Of a stretch of DNA of 11,590 nucleotides, positions 1-7,898 are shown piece after piece (within the stretch, counting starts at the first letter, position 1; each line of letters begins with the position of its first letter). The notes beneath the pieces were generated by a model. That model had not been told where the DNA came from and ran no database searches. It saw nothing but the letters and a program-made list of their open reading frames with translations. Source of the stretch: Gryganskiella cystojenkinii (lineage: Eukaryota; Mortierellomycota; Mortierellomycetes; Mortierellales; Mortierellaceae); contig JAAAIG010000937.1 of the NCBI GenBank assembly GCA_015852425.1, forward strand, positions 1 to 11,590. The letters run 5' to 3'. The translations under genes were made by a program, and so were the position numbers.

Positions 1-100
1 CATGTATTATTGTTATTCCTATTAGGTTTTTATGTATTATGTATGTTATTTCCCAACCTGTACTGCATGATCGCTCCTTGCGTTAATCACTTTCTTTATC

Positions 101-224
101 TCCAGTTATTGTTCCATTCAATCTCTTTCTACTCTCACTCTGTCCAGGTAACTCCTCCATTCAGTCACTCTCCAGTTATTCCTCTTTCTTCCATTCAATT
201 GCTTTCTACAGTCACTCTGTCCAG
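101..224. repeat. Imperfect direct duplication upstream of the Helitron ORF
   Basis: Two copies of a pyrimidine-rich segment lie at 101-147 and 171-224. Both begin TCCAGTTATT, contain CCATTCAAT and TTTCTAC, and end CACTCTGTCCAG. The second copy is longer because of a short insertion after TCCAGTTATT. The copies sit just before the first ATG that is in frame with the Helitron protein (256). They could be a local tandem duplication or untranslated leader. The sequence shows no function for them. Confidence 0.7.
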
Positions 225-255
225 CTCTTTGGTCAGCAAGTCCAAAGGCAACACG

Positions 256-1526
256 ATGATTACTCGCCAGGACACCACGCCTCCTGTTCCACCTCTCCTC
301 CTTCCCCATCCGCTACCGCCAAATTCGAGGGGCAAGGCGGCTGTGACACATCAGCAGCCGAATACATTTTATGGAGGCGACTCTTTTACCACATCTGTAC
401 GCCAAAAACGATTGCACACACCTCCGAACCACCGTCTCCAAATAAGGCCCATTAGCGACACAGACGACCGTTCTTACTTTTGGCTCTTTGGTCGGCTTTG
501 CCAGCAGTACGTTGTGGACCAGTATGCCAAGATCGAAACTGGGAGATTACGCTACATCAAGAGTAACCAAAAAAAACTCCGCGTGGACGAGTATAGGGGC
601 GTCATGGATGTCATTGCTGGCGGTCGCCCTGCCTCCGAGACGGGAAAGTTTGTTGTGCTGCCCTCCTCCTTTACAGGAGAGCCCCGGCATATGGCTGGAT
701 TGTACCAGGATGCCATGGCAATGGTCCGTCACTATGGAAAGCCGGATTTGTTCATCACGTTTACCTGCAACCCCAGATGGCAGGAAATTCAAGAAAATCT
801 GATGCCAGGTCAAACGGCACAAGACAGGCCAGACTTGACAGTCCGTGTTTTCAGTTGAAACTGCAGGCTCTCTTGGACTACATCATCAAGAAGGGCGTCT
901 TGGGCAAGGTGATCGCTTATACCTGGGTCATCGAGTTCCAGAAACGTGGCTTGCCTCATGCCCACATTTTGTTGATTATGGATACTGAAAGCAAGATCAG
1001 GACTGCTGAGGATATTGACGCTGTAGTGTCTGCTGAGTCTCCGGACAAGGACGCACACCCTTTGTCATATGAGAATGTGACAACTTCAATGGTCCACGGT
1101 CCATGTGGAGAACGCAACCCAAAATGTTCCTGCATGGAAATCAATCCAGCCACCAAACAGCAGTACTGTACCAAGAGTTACCCCTACGAGTTGCGAGAGG
1201 AGACCATCTTCAATGTCCAAGGGTATCCCAAGTATAAAAGGAGGGATATGCCAGAGCGACATTTCGCTCTCCGAAGAGGCCGCCTCTTCATTATTGACAA
1301 CACTTGGATCGTTCCACACAACCTCTGGCTTGCGACAAAGTATAACGCCCACATCAACGTCGAGGTCTGCTCATCTGTCGCTGCTGTCAAGTATCTCTAC
1401 AAGTACGTTCACAAGGGTCACGATAAAACCAAGATCACCATCCACGACGCAGTGGCCCGTCAACGAGGTGAGCAGCCTGCCGGTGCCGTCAATGAGGTCA
1501 ATGATTATCAGGACTCAAAATTTTAA
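256..1526 (+). pseudogene. Helitron Rep/helicase gene, 5' fragment (Helitron-like N domain), frameshifted and truncated
   Basis: This is the N-terminal part of a Helitron transposase, the HUH endonuclease-helicase of rolling-circle transposons. The first segment, from the ATG at 256 to a TGA at 856-858, contains YFWLFGRLCQQYVVDQYAK and the family hallmark FITFTCNPRW. Homology then moves to another frame near 850, in the direction of a one-base deletion. It continues with EFQKRGLPHAHILL, whose HAH (957-965) is the metal-binding HUH motif. YLYKY (1392-1406) is the two-tyrosine motif that cuts and joins DNA. Upstream of 256 the frame stays open to 10 but is low-complexity and hydrophobic, so I do not count it as protein. 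Homology stops just after YQDSKF at 1523, where full-length proteins run on into a long C-terminal region with a Pif1-type helicase. No helicase motif follows. It is a dead relic although its catalytic residues survive. Confidence in the family is high. Confidence 0.9.
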
Positions 1527-1673
1527 TAGAAAATGGTCATATAGAAGGCCATCAAGGCACATTTACCCGCAACATAGTGCTCAAAAGAGTGCTTTCTAAA
1601 TAAAAAATAAAAAATACAAAATCAGTGTGAGGGCGGAAGCCCAAACAAGGGAGCGCAGAAGGCGCGACCTCTT

Positions 1674-1692
1674 CCACCACCACCACCACCAC
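1674..1692. repeat. CAC trinucleotide microsatellite
   Basis: About six tandem CAC units. In one + frame they read as poly-histidine, but that frame is closed by a stop soon after, so it is not evidence of a gene. Confidence 0.8.
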
Positions 1693-1708
1693 TCACCACT
1701 GAGATCCA

Positions 1709-1835
1709 TGACATAGTGTACAAAAGATTCTTATCTGAAAGAGAACCCAACGCCGGGGCATAGCCCCCGCAAGACCCCTAGTCGTTCGATACTAAGAGCC
1801 ATGGATCGTGCTCTGAGCGGTTGGAGTCTCCAACA
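1709..1835 (-). repeat. Possible solo LTR or LTR end (weak)
   Basis: On the minus strand a 127-bp block starts TGTTGGAGACTCCAAC, a TG followed by the short inverted repeat TTGGAG-A-CTCCAA (1821-1833), and ends GTACACTATGTCA. TG...CA ends and such start-proximal inverted repeats are common in Ty1/copia and Ty3/gypsy LTRs. A purine-rich tract, GGGAAGAAAGAAAGAA, lies a short way before the start on the same strand, as a polypurine tract would. I find no matching target-site duplication (ATCCA against AATTA) and no second copy in the window. It could equally be unrelated debris. Confidence 0.25.
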
Positions 1836-2609
1836 TAATTTTGTCAGAAATTCTTTCTTTCTTCCCGTAATATGTCCTCTCTTATCTTTAGCTTGCGCAC
1901 GACATCTGGAATACTTGAAAACCAAAGTCAGTGAGCTAGATTTTAAAATCAGTTGTCGTGAATCAATACTACTGTAGGCAAGGCAGGACAGGATGATCTT
2001 TTCAGGGACGGGACAAGACAGGGGAGTGAGGGGGTTTAAGGCGGAGGGAGAGTCAAGGGATAGGGGTTCAAGGTGTTGACAGGATGTTATTCAAGTTATT
2101 AGGAAGGAACAAAACTATAAAGGAGGTGGACTATTCTATTTATATTACGGGAGGATTGGTGTGTGTATCAAGTGAGCATGCCTGTGTGTCCCAGGCATTG
2201 CCACCAGGCGTGACTGCCACTGCTTCATAGTGGCAAAGGAGCGGCAACACAAGGGCCAAACTAAAGGCTTGATGCACAGCCCAACAGGCGAGGCACAACA
2301 TGTGACACAGTGGTCCGTGGATGCGACACCAGCGCTCCTCATAAAAAAAAGAGTAAGCGCAGCGCTAGAGAGCATATGCGACACGCTTTCAAAGAACACT
2401 CTGGGGATTCAACAGCAAGAGGCTGTTACAAAGAACAAGTGATAGAGAGGAGAGCCCAGTGGGTAAGTGTGAGGAGGATGAGAACGTTTTTTTGACATAA
2501 TGATACTGGAGGCCCTCAAGGCAAACTAAATGGGGAACAGAAACTATTCAAATAGTCTATAACAGTCTATAATGAACAGAGGTTTCGACAGACAGTGCAT
2601 TAGCAGGAG

Positions 2610-2703
2610 AGTATGTTAATATGTTAAACGTCTACCATCTTTATTTTCTAGCCATTCCAACTATAAAAAAAAAAAGGTTTTCGTGGTCCATCTATTCTTC
2701 ACC
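2610..2703 (+). repeat. Left inverted terminal repeat of the DIRS relic
   Basis: It pairs with 5362-5443 in inverse orientation. Two aligned blocks are clear: 2628-2665 against 5397-5434 (35 of 38 bases match) and 2676-2703 against 5362-5389 (26 of 28 match). Between them is an A run longer than in the partner. At the outer edge the left copy carries a tandem TATGTTAA that is single in the right copy. Confidence 0.9.
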
Positions 2704-2801
2704 ATCTTTTTTGCTCGGACACCTCCTGCATACTTCCGTCCATTCCACACACTTCTTCCCTTTGTAAGTCTAATGGCTCTTCCAACGATTACTCGGCTCA
2801 A

Positions 2802-3513
2802 ATGGTAGCCGAGCCGGTTACCTTTGACGATATCCGCTCCCAGGTCGAACGTCAACAGAGGCAGCTCGAGCTGCTTTCATCCTTGCTTCAAAAGTCTACT
2901 AGAGACTTTGACCCCTCCATAACTCGTTCGAATACTACCCGAACGAAAGTCGCATTCTCTCCGTGCCTTTCGGTTTGGCCCCCTTTATCCTCAAGTGGGC
3001 AGCAGCGCATCGCAAAGCGGAGCCACGCTGTTCCAGGCCTCTCTCGTACGCCGCACCCTTGCCACTCGAGGGTATGGCCCTCTCCAGAGACAATAAGATC
3101 CATGACCGGCAACTTAGCGACATTCAGTACCAGCTCACCCAGTCCACGATTATGGAACGGGCTTACCGAACAGTCGCGCCCATCCCTTTCGACACGGTCA
3201 TGGAGCATCTTGTCTTTGTGCGCCTATCTTGTCAGGCCATGTGTCCGATATCTCTCAGACACAGCTGGACAACTATTACCGCGTTTCTCAGCTTGGCTGC
3301 AAGGCCCCACCTATCTCGGCATCCTCGTTTCCTCACTTGGTCCTTCCTAAGGTGGTACAAGAACACATCGCTGCTGTGGAGGCAGTCAAGAAGGCATGGA
3401 AGACTCCCGGTCATCCCGCCGATACTGGTCCAAGCAAGCAAAACCGTCGCAAAGTCAAACGCAACAGACCTCGCCCCTGCGGTAATAAGCCCGCAAAGGC
3501 ACCTTGCAAATGA
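2802..3513 (+). pseudogene. DIRS gag-like ORF1 relic, two frameshifts
   Basis: The segments in order are: ATG at 2802, frame reading DDIRSQVERQQRQLELLSSL, a likely coiled coil; then from about 2945 a second frame with PFGLAPFILKW, RQLSDIQYQLTQ and PFDTVMEHLVFVR; then from about 3229 a third frame with SGHVSDISQTQLDNYYR, VQEHIAAVEAVKKAW and a very basic tail (QNRRKVKRNRPRP) ending at TGA 3511-3513. Both changes are in the direction of a one-base deletion. A coiled-coil start and a basic, nucleic-acid-binding tail before an RT gene fit the ORF1/gag of DIRS elements, which coats the RNA in a particle. DIRS gag proteins are poorly conserved, so the assignment rests on position and composition more than on motifs. 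Another ATG at 2773 lies in a different frame and may be the original start. Confidence 0.65.
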
Positions 3514-3944
3514 ACACGCGCCTATGCTTTGCCTGCTTAGCCCCTCCAACAGCCCGGCCTGGGCTTTGCTAACTGATGCCTCGCTTACCCATACATATAA
3601 TAGTGCAAACGGACATACATACATTCATACTTCATTCGATGGTCCACAAGCACCAACATACCTCGTTCCAAATATCGTACCGCCGCATACCCCATACACC
3701 CCCTATTCCACACCACCACCATCATAAATAGCCCACCAATCCCCTCAATAAACAGCAGCCAATCCCCCACCTTGAACCCTGGCCTGTGCTATTCCAATTG
3801 CACACCTTCCTCTCAATCTGAGAGGCCCGCGGGCGACTTGTCCGCCCTGCCTCGCAAGGCTTCGGCTGGCCCTCGGGGCAAAGACAGGTCTCGGTCAGAC
3901 AATCGGATTTTGCGAAACTTCCTGCCCAGAGCCGGACGGGATAG
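3514..3944 (+). other. Spacer between gag-like and RT relics of the DIRS element
   Basis: About 430 nt, C- and A-rich, with ACATACATACAT and CCACCACCATCAT microsatellite-like runs (around 3614 and 3713). Short open frames exist, such as 3772-3941, but I recognise no domain in them. The last part may be a degraded N-terminal extension of the RT polyprotein. Confidence 0.5.
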
Positions 3945-5206
3945 GAGATTGCTTATCATTTTCCCGGTTTCACTGTATGGTCTCGTCTAACGAACGATCG
4001 CTGGGTGCGCGAGACGATCGAGGAGGGATTTCGCATTCCCCATAACCTTTAATCCTCCAGTGCCTCAGCACGCGACAGCAGCCTACCCCCTCTCGTCGGA
4101 GGCGCAAACAGCCCTCGACGAAGAAGTCATGTCCCTTCTAATCAAGAGGGCCATCGAAGAGGTCCCCGCCAGCGAGGAGGGCCACCGGTCGCTTTGTTTG
4201 TAGTTCCGAAGGCCAACGGCAAGCTGCGTTTCATTCTCAACCTGCGACAGGTAAATTCCCACCTGCCGCAACGTCGCTTCAAAATTAAATCCATCCAGCA
4301 GGTGTGCCGGATGATCCAGCGGAAGGACGAGATGACATCGGTAGACCTAACTGATGCCTTTTTCCACATTCAGTACCTCCAGTTTGACTGAGACGGCTGC
4401 CGCTATCAGTTCAGAGTCCTCCCCTTTGGCTTGTCCCTAAGCCCTTGCGTCTTTACTGAGATGCTTCGCTTCGCCCGGTTATTCGATGGGCTCGATCCAT
4501 GGGTATCCGGGTCTCTCCGTATTTGGACGACCTTCTGTTAACGCAGCTTCCAAGGCCTTGGCCCGCCATCCGACGGCCCAGTTTCAAGCCAAACTAAAGG
4601 CCCTTGGCTACCAGATAAATTCTCGTTAAGTCCGTTTGCAGCCGACGCAAGTGATCAAGCACCTAGGGTTCTATATCAACCCCCGCAAGATGACCCTCAC
4701 CTTACTCAAGGACAAGGTGCGGGATCTGCAACGCGAAGCTTTCGCCTCATCCAATCTGCGGCGGTCTCTCTCCGCCGCTTAGCCACTTTCATTGGGAAAG
4801 TGCAAGTAGCAATCTTGGCAGTTTTACCAGTGCGTTTACACACTCGGCGTGTGATCGCATGCAAAGATTCCTGTCTGGCGGCAGGGCGATCTTGGAGCGA
4901 CAGCATTCACCTCACCCGGGAGGCTCAACAGTACCTACAATGGTGGGCTCACCATCTCAGAAGTTGGACAAGACAGTCGTTCCTGCCTCAGCACCCGGAG
5001 ACGGATTTCTTCACGGATGTGAGCGACTGGGGTTGGGGGATCGTGACGGCAACCGCTACTCTGTCCGGGGCGGGTCGACAAAGGAAAGACTCCGCTCTAT
5101 CAACTGGAGAGAACTCTGCATTATCTGGAAGGCAACTCAGCTTCCGGAGTATCGAGGGAGAGTCGTGAGGGTCCATTCGGACAACACGACGGCCCTTTCC
5201 TATATT
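3945..5206 (+). pseudogene. DIRS reverse transcriptase-RNase H relic, six frame changes, two stops
   Basis: Homology is collinear across frames. WSRLTNDRWVRETIEEGFRIP (about 3978-4040) is the entry segment of DIRS RTs, followed by LLIKRAIEEVP. The RT core follows: LFVVPKANGKLRFILNLRQV (4194 on), SVDLTDAFFHIQ with the first catalytic Asp, YQFRVLPFGLSLSP, and the polymerase motif YLDD at 4520-4531. Then HLGFYINPRKM (about 4660) and LRRLATFIGKVQVA lead to RNase H, with TDVSDWGWG (Asp at 5016-5018) and HSDNTTALSYI (Asp at 5180-5182). An RT copies element RNA into DNA and RNase H removes the RNA. Frame changes fall near 4048, 4190, 4473, 4550, 4765 and 5060; in-frame stops are TGA 4389-4391 and TAA 4627-4629. 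Similarity ends abruptly at 5206, mid RNase H, where an inverted-repeat region starts. Catalytic residues survive but no product can be made. Confidence 0.92.
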
Positions 5207-5293
5207 GTGTTTCACTCCGAAGTAGAATATTCTACCTTGGTCGAGGGCCTCCTGAAGACCACTATACATTCTTCGAGGAGGGAAACACAATAT
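5202..5293. repeat. Imperfect palindrome at the RNase H breakpoint
   Basis: ATATTGTGTTTC at 5202-5213 is the exact reverse complement of 5282-5293. Weaker pairing continues inwards (CCGAAGTAGAAT against ATTCTTCGAGG), and the centre holds GAGGGCCTC. The left arm also resembles the start of 5436-5467 in direct orientation, so three related copies occur within 270 bp. Confidence 0.75.
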
Positions 5294-5296
5294 GTT
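5235..5296 (+). repeat. Candidate DIRS internal complementary region (arm 1)
   Basis: These 62 bp are the reverse complement of 5436-5497 with 57 of 62 matches. All five differences are transitions. In DIRS-1 an internal complementary region just inside the right repeat pairs with element ends and is thought to help circularise the cDNA. This arm has the right place and orientation for that role. The portion that should match the left terminus is not found. Confidence 0.75.
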
Positions 5297-5361
5297 CCCC
5301 CCCACCACCACCCCTCTGTATTTCTTTTCGTATGCGTCCGTTTCTTGTCCTCGCTTCAAAG

Positions 5362-5443
5362 GGTGAAGACTAGATGGACCACGAAAATCTTTCTTTTATA
5401 GTTCGAGTGGCTAGAAAATACAGATGGTAGACGTTAACATACT
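5362..5443 (-). repeat. Right inverted terminal repeat of the DIRS relic
   Basis: It is the inverse partner of 2610-2703. The clearest shared segments are GGACCACGAAAA and GGCTAGAAAATACAGATGGTAG against their reverse complements on the left, the second with one mismatch. The sharp end of similarity near 5443 marks where the left copy meets flanking DNA and the right copy continues into its extension. Confidence 0.9.
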
Positions 5444-5497
5444 GTGTTTCCTTCTTCGAAGAATGTATAATGGTCTTCAGGAGACCCTCGACCAAGG
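5436..5497 (-). repeat. Right-end extension of the DIRS relic (arm 2)
   Basis: This is the inverted copy of 5235-5296. It lies directly beyond the right terminal repeat, as the right-end extension of DIRS-1 does. Similarity fades after about 5508, which I take as the approximate end of the element. Confidence 0.75.
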
Positions 5498-5570
5498 AGG
5501 AACAGGGTCTATGAGGGTGTGGCTGTCGGTGATAAAGTGTTCATCTTTAACTGCCCTGCGTAGTATAGTA

Positions 5571-5587
5571 AGAGAGAGAGAGAGAGA
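5571..5587. repeat. AG dinucleotide microsatellite
   Basis: About eight AG units between the DIRS end and the 3' end of the hydratase gene, probably in or near that gene's 3' untranslated region. Confidence 0.8.
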
Positions 5588-5636
5588 AGGAGATGGGGGC
5601 TTTGACGAGAGCAAACATCGCGATCACGCTTCTTTT

Positions 5637-7254
5637 TTAATAGCCCTTATAGTTGGGCTTTCTCTTCTCGCGGAACGAGGCAAGACCTTCCAAACGATCC
5701 TCGGAGGTTATGATCTGGGCATAACAGGCCTGCTCGTACTCCAACCCAGAGTCACTAAACAATGATAGGATCATGCAAGAACAAAGGGTTGGAAACCGTT
5801 TTAAAAATACAAATATAAAAATGGTTATGATCTCTTCTGATGAGCATAAATTATCGTTTTCCAATAGCAACCATAGTCAGGATGAAAAACCGTTTCTCCC
5901 TACATCTCAAAATGGATACCCTTATCGATCGCAGACTTCGCCATACGAATCGCCAAGGGTCCCATAGGTAAAATCTCATGAGCGACCTCGAGCGCCTTGT
6001 TGTAGCCAGATTTCTCAGTCACGGCATGGTTCAAGATACCATATTCCTTGGCCGAGGCAGAGTTCAAGATCTTCGAGGAGAAAATGAGTTCCTTGGCCTT
6101 GGGGATTCCGATCAAACGGGGTAGACGCTGGGTTCCACCAGCACTAGATAGAATAGGAGCACAATATAAGATGGATATCAGATCGCGAATTTTGATCAGC
6201 AATTCCTTTTGAGAGTTTTTTTTCTGATTTCACGAATAAAGTAAGAAAAAGTCGCTGAGCTTTACCCTGGGATGATGGCAAGCTTAGTCTCCACCAGACC
6301 AATCTTGACCTTCTCGGTGCCGCCACCAACACGTATATCACAGCACAGAGCCATTTCCAATCCACCACCGAGCGCAGCACCATCAATGACAGCAATTGTG
6401 GGGATAGGCAAGGTCTCGAGCTCACGGAAACTGTCCCTCAGGCTGGCCAAAAATTGCTTGGCCTCGGCTATGTCCATAGTCGAACGCTCCTACAAGAAAT
6501 ATTAGAATCAACGATTAGCTCCTGGGATCTTTATTTTCTGTTCCTGAGAGAATTGTAGGCTCAGACAGAGAGAATCGGGCTCGCCCTTTACCCTCAAGTC
6601 AGCACCAGCACAGAAAGCACCATCGACCAAACTCCTGATGATGACAACACGAGCATTCCTAAGAATTTAAAAATAAAAAGAGGCAGTAAACGATTAGCAC
6701 ACTTGTTTTTTCTCGCGTTTCGCTCTTTTGTTCCTTTTCTGTGAATGTGTCATCGACATATGTTTCCTTTTGTAAAGGCATAAGAGAAAAGAGATTTCAT
6801 ACTGATCGCAACGGAGCTCGTTGAGGGCAGAGCGGAACTCGCCAACAAACTTCTGCGACAGGGCGTTGTGAGCCTTGGGGCGGTTGAAGTTGATCACAGC
6901 GATACCTAGCAAATGTAAATCAAAACAACAAAAAGTTTGGGATATGAGTTGGTGAGTGCGTGAATTTCACTGTCGGTTGTGTTGTCGAATTGCTCGCACA
7001 TCATTGTTCAATCAGAACATCCATTTTTCCTCATCCTGATAAATCTCCAAATTGATCCTGATGCCTCTTTCCCCCACAGCGGTGCGGAGACCTGTGGGAA
7101 ATTAAAACAGTAAATATAAAGTACCATTGTCGTCACCGGAGAGGTGCTCCAGGTAGCACTCCTTGCCCTCATTGGAAGGAGTGGAGGTTGGGATAGAGTG
7201 AATCGAGGAAGCAGCGGAAGCGAGAGGATGCTGGGAGAGGAAAGTGCCGAGCAT
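5637..7254 (-). CDS. AUH: Enoyl-CoA hydratase family, methylglutaconyl-CoA hydratase (AUH) type, six exons
   Basis: Likely a mitochondrial hydratase converting 3-methylglutaconyl-CoA to HMG-CoA in leucine breakdown. Exons on the minus strand are 7254-7125, 6905-6803, 6658-6592, 6489-6266, 6143-5904 and 5754-5637. Introns are 219, 144, 102, 122 and 149 nt, all GT-AG. Every codon split closes correctly, giving 882 nt (293 aa plus TAA). The crotonase fold shows in order: [34 protein letters not shown], a segment typical of [17 protein letters not shown] with the first catalytic Glu; [19 protein letters not shown] with the second Glu and oxyanion-hole glycines; and the C-terminal helix ending [14 protein letters not shown]. 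Length suits fungal AUH. The start is the ATG at 7254. The N-terminus ([17 protein letters not shown]) is Ser-rich but has no Arg, so the targeting signal is weak; an in-frame ATG at 7359 or an undetected exon is possible. A close paralogue with another acyl-CoA substrate cannot be excluded. Confidence 0.93.
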
Positions 7255-7380
7255 TATCTGTTTGGAGTGTGATTGCGTGGGGATGGAGATTGAAAAAAAA
7301 GAGTCAGAAAAGGCCGAGAAGCCTGAAGGGACCGCAGGTTCAATCTTCCCCCACGTCACTCTGCAGAAACTCGATCAGTC
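7255..7380 (-). promoter_or_regulatory. Probable 5' leader of the hydratase gene
   Basis: Read on the minus strand, the DNA before the ATG carries a pyrimidine-rich run, CTCTTTTTTTTCAATCTCC, and then CAATCACACTCC, a pattern common before fungal start codons. There is no clear TATA box. CAAACAG at 7257-7263 could also be a splice acceptor for an upstream exon. Confidence 0.35.
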
Positions 7381-7538
7381 ACCCAACTACTAGATTTGGT
7401 CTCTCTGGTACTTCACCGGATCGCATTCACCACAATTTCGGGGCAAACAATTGTGTTGGCAACATTGACAAAGCGATGAGTTGGACTGGGGTCGCTTGCG
7501 ATTTGTCTTCACAACAAGTTGGGGTGAGCAGAGAAATA

Positions 7539-7573
7539 GATTTGACAGTGTCTCTTAACGCTACTGTCAAATC
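7539..7573. repeat. Perfect 11-bp hairpin
   Basis: GATTTGACAGT (7539-7549) and ACTGTCAAATC (7563-7573) are exact reverse complements around a 13-nt loop. It lies between the divergently oriented hydratase and RecQ-like genes. It has no U-run after it, and terminators of that kind are not expected in a fungal nucleus. Confidence 0.85.
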
Positions 7574-7657
7574 AATTAAGACGACATGACTTTCTCGTTA
7601 TATTACTACCAAATGGCAGTGACAGAAAGAGTAAGGAAAGAAAGGTAGGTAAAGAGA

Positions 7658-7862
7658 GGGCAGGGAAGAGCGAAGGACAGGGGCAGGGAAAAGCAAGGGC
7701 AGGGAAAAGCAGGGGCAGGAGCAGGGGAAAGCAAGGGCAAGGAAAAGCAAGGGCAAGGTAAAGCAAGGGCAAGGGAAAGCAAGGGCAAGGAAAAGCAAGG
7801 GCGAGGGAAAGCAAGGGCAGGGAAAAGCAAGGGCAAGGAAAAGCAAGGGCAGGGAAGAGCAA
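7658..7862. repeat. 16-bp minisatellite, about 12 units
   Basis: The consensus is GGGCAAGGAAAAGCAA. Eleven contiguous units fill 7681-7862, all 16 bp except one of 22 bp (7713-7734), and one degenerate unit precedes them at 7658-7673. Variation is mostly A/G at two or three positions. Strand bias is strong: almost no T on +. Because 16 is not a multiple of three, the minus strand stays open in all three frames with the same Pro/Leu/Phe/Cys-rich peptide, which is an artefact and not a gene. Confidence 0.95.
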
Positions 7863-7898
7863 TGGCACGTCAAGGTGAGAAAAAGCGCAAGATGCATG

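Larger units (their letters stand above)
1527..2609. other. Non-coding stretch between Helitron and DIRS relics
   Basis: No convincing gene is present; the open frames are short and unlike any family I know. It contains an A-rich run right after the Helitron break (1598-1622), a CAC trinucleotide repeat (1674-1692), a possible LTR (1709-1835), and a purine/G-rich stretch around 1976-2065. Two small perfect inverted repeats occur at 2410-2426 (AACAGC/GCTGTT) and about 2542-2555 (ACTATT/AATAGT). This looks like layered transposon debris. Confidence 0.5.
2610..5508 (+). mobile_element. Degraded DIRS-type (tyrosine-recombinase order) retrotransposon, recombinase missing
   Basis: The block combines inverted terminal repeats at about 2610-2703 and 5362-5443 with a gag-like relic (2802-3513) and an RT-RNase H relic (3945-5206). 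It also has an inverted pair, 5235-5296 against 5436-5497, linking the region inside the right repeat to the sequence just outside it. Inverted terminal repeats plus an internal complementary region are the known architecture of Dictyostelium DIRS-1 and relatives; LTR elements have direct repeats instead. The RT-RNase H sequence is itself of DIRS style, for example LTREA...LQWW before TDVSDWGWG. A full DIRS element also encodes a tyrosine recombinase, usually after or overlapping RNase H. Here coding similarity ends at ALSYI (5206), where the repeat region begins, so the recombinase has been lost. The true ends are uncertain. The copy is riddled with frameshifts and cannot be autonomous. It ends about 130 bp beyond the stop codon of the oppositely oriented hydratase gene. 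Confidence 0.85.

Noticed and set aside
1740..1835. A tRNA-like element suggested by GTTCGATAC
   Set aside because: No T-stem, acceptor stem or anticodon arm can be drawn around it on either strand.
1976..2065. G-quadruplex-forming region
   Set aside because: G-runs are present, but the loops between them reach about 11 nt and the stretch is simply purine-rich; support is too weak for a feature.
5235..5497. Repeat-induced point mutation (RIP) as the cause of the transition-only differences
   Set aside because: RIP would be expected to leave many changes in a biased dinucleotide context. There are only five here, and TGG to TGA is not the CpA-type change of classical RIP.
7572..7897. Three overlapping minus-strand open frames of 76-99 codons rich in Pro, Leu, Phe and Cys
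   Set aside because: They are translations of the 16-bp minisatellite, which stays open in every minus frame; there is no independent coding signal.
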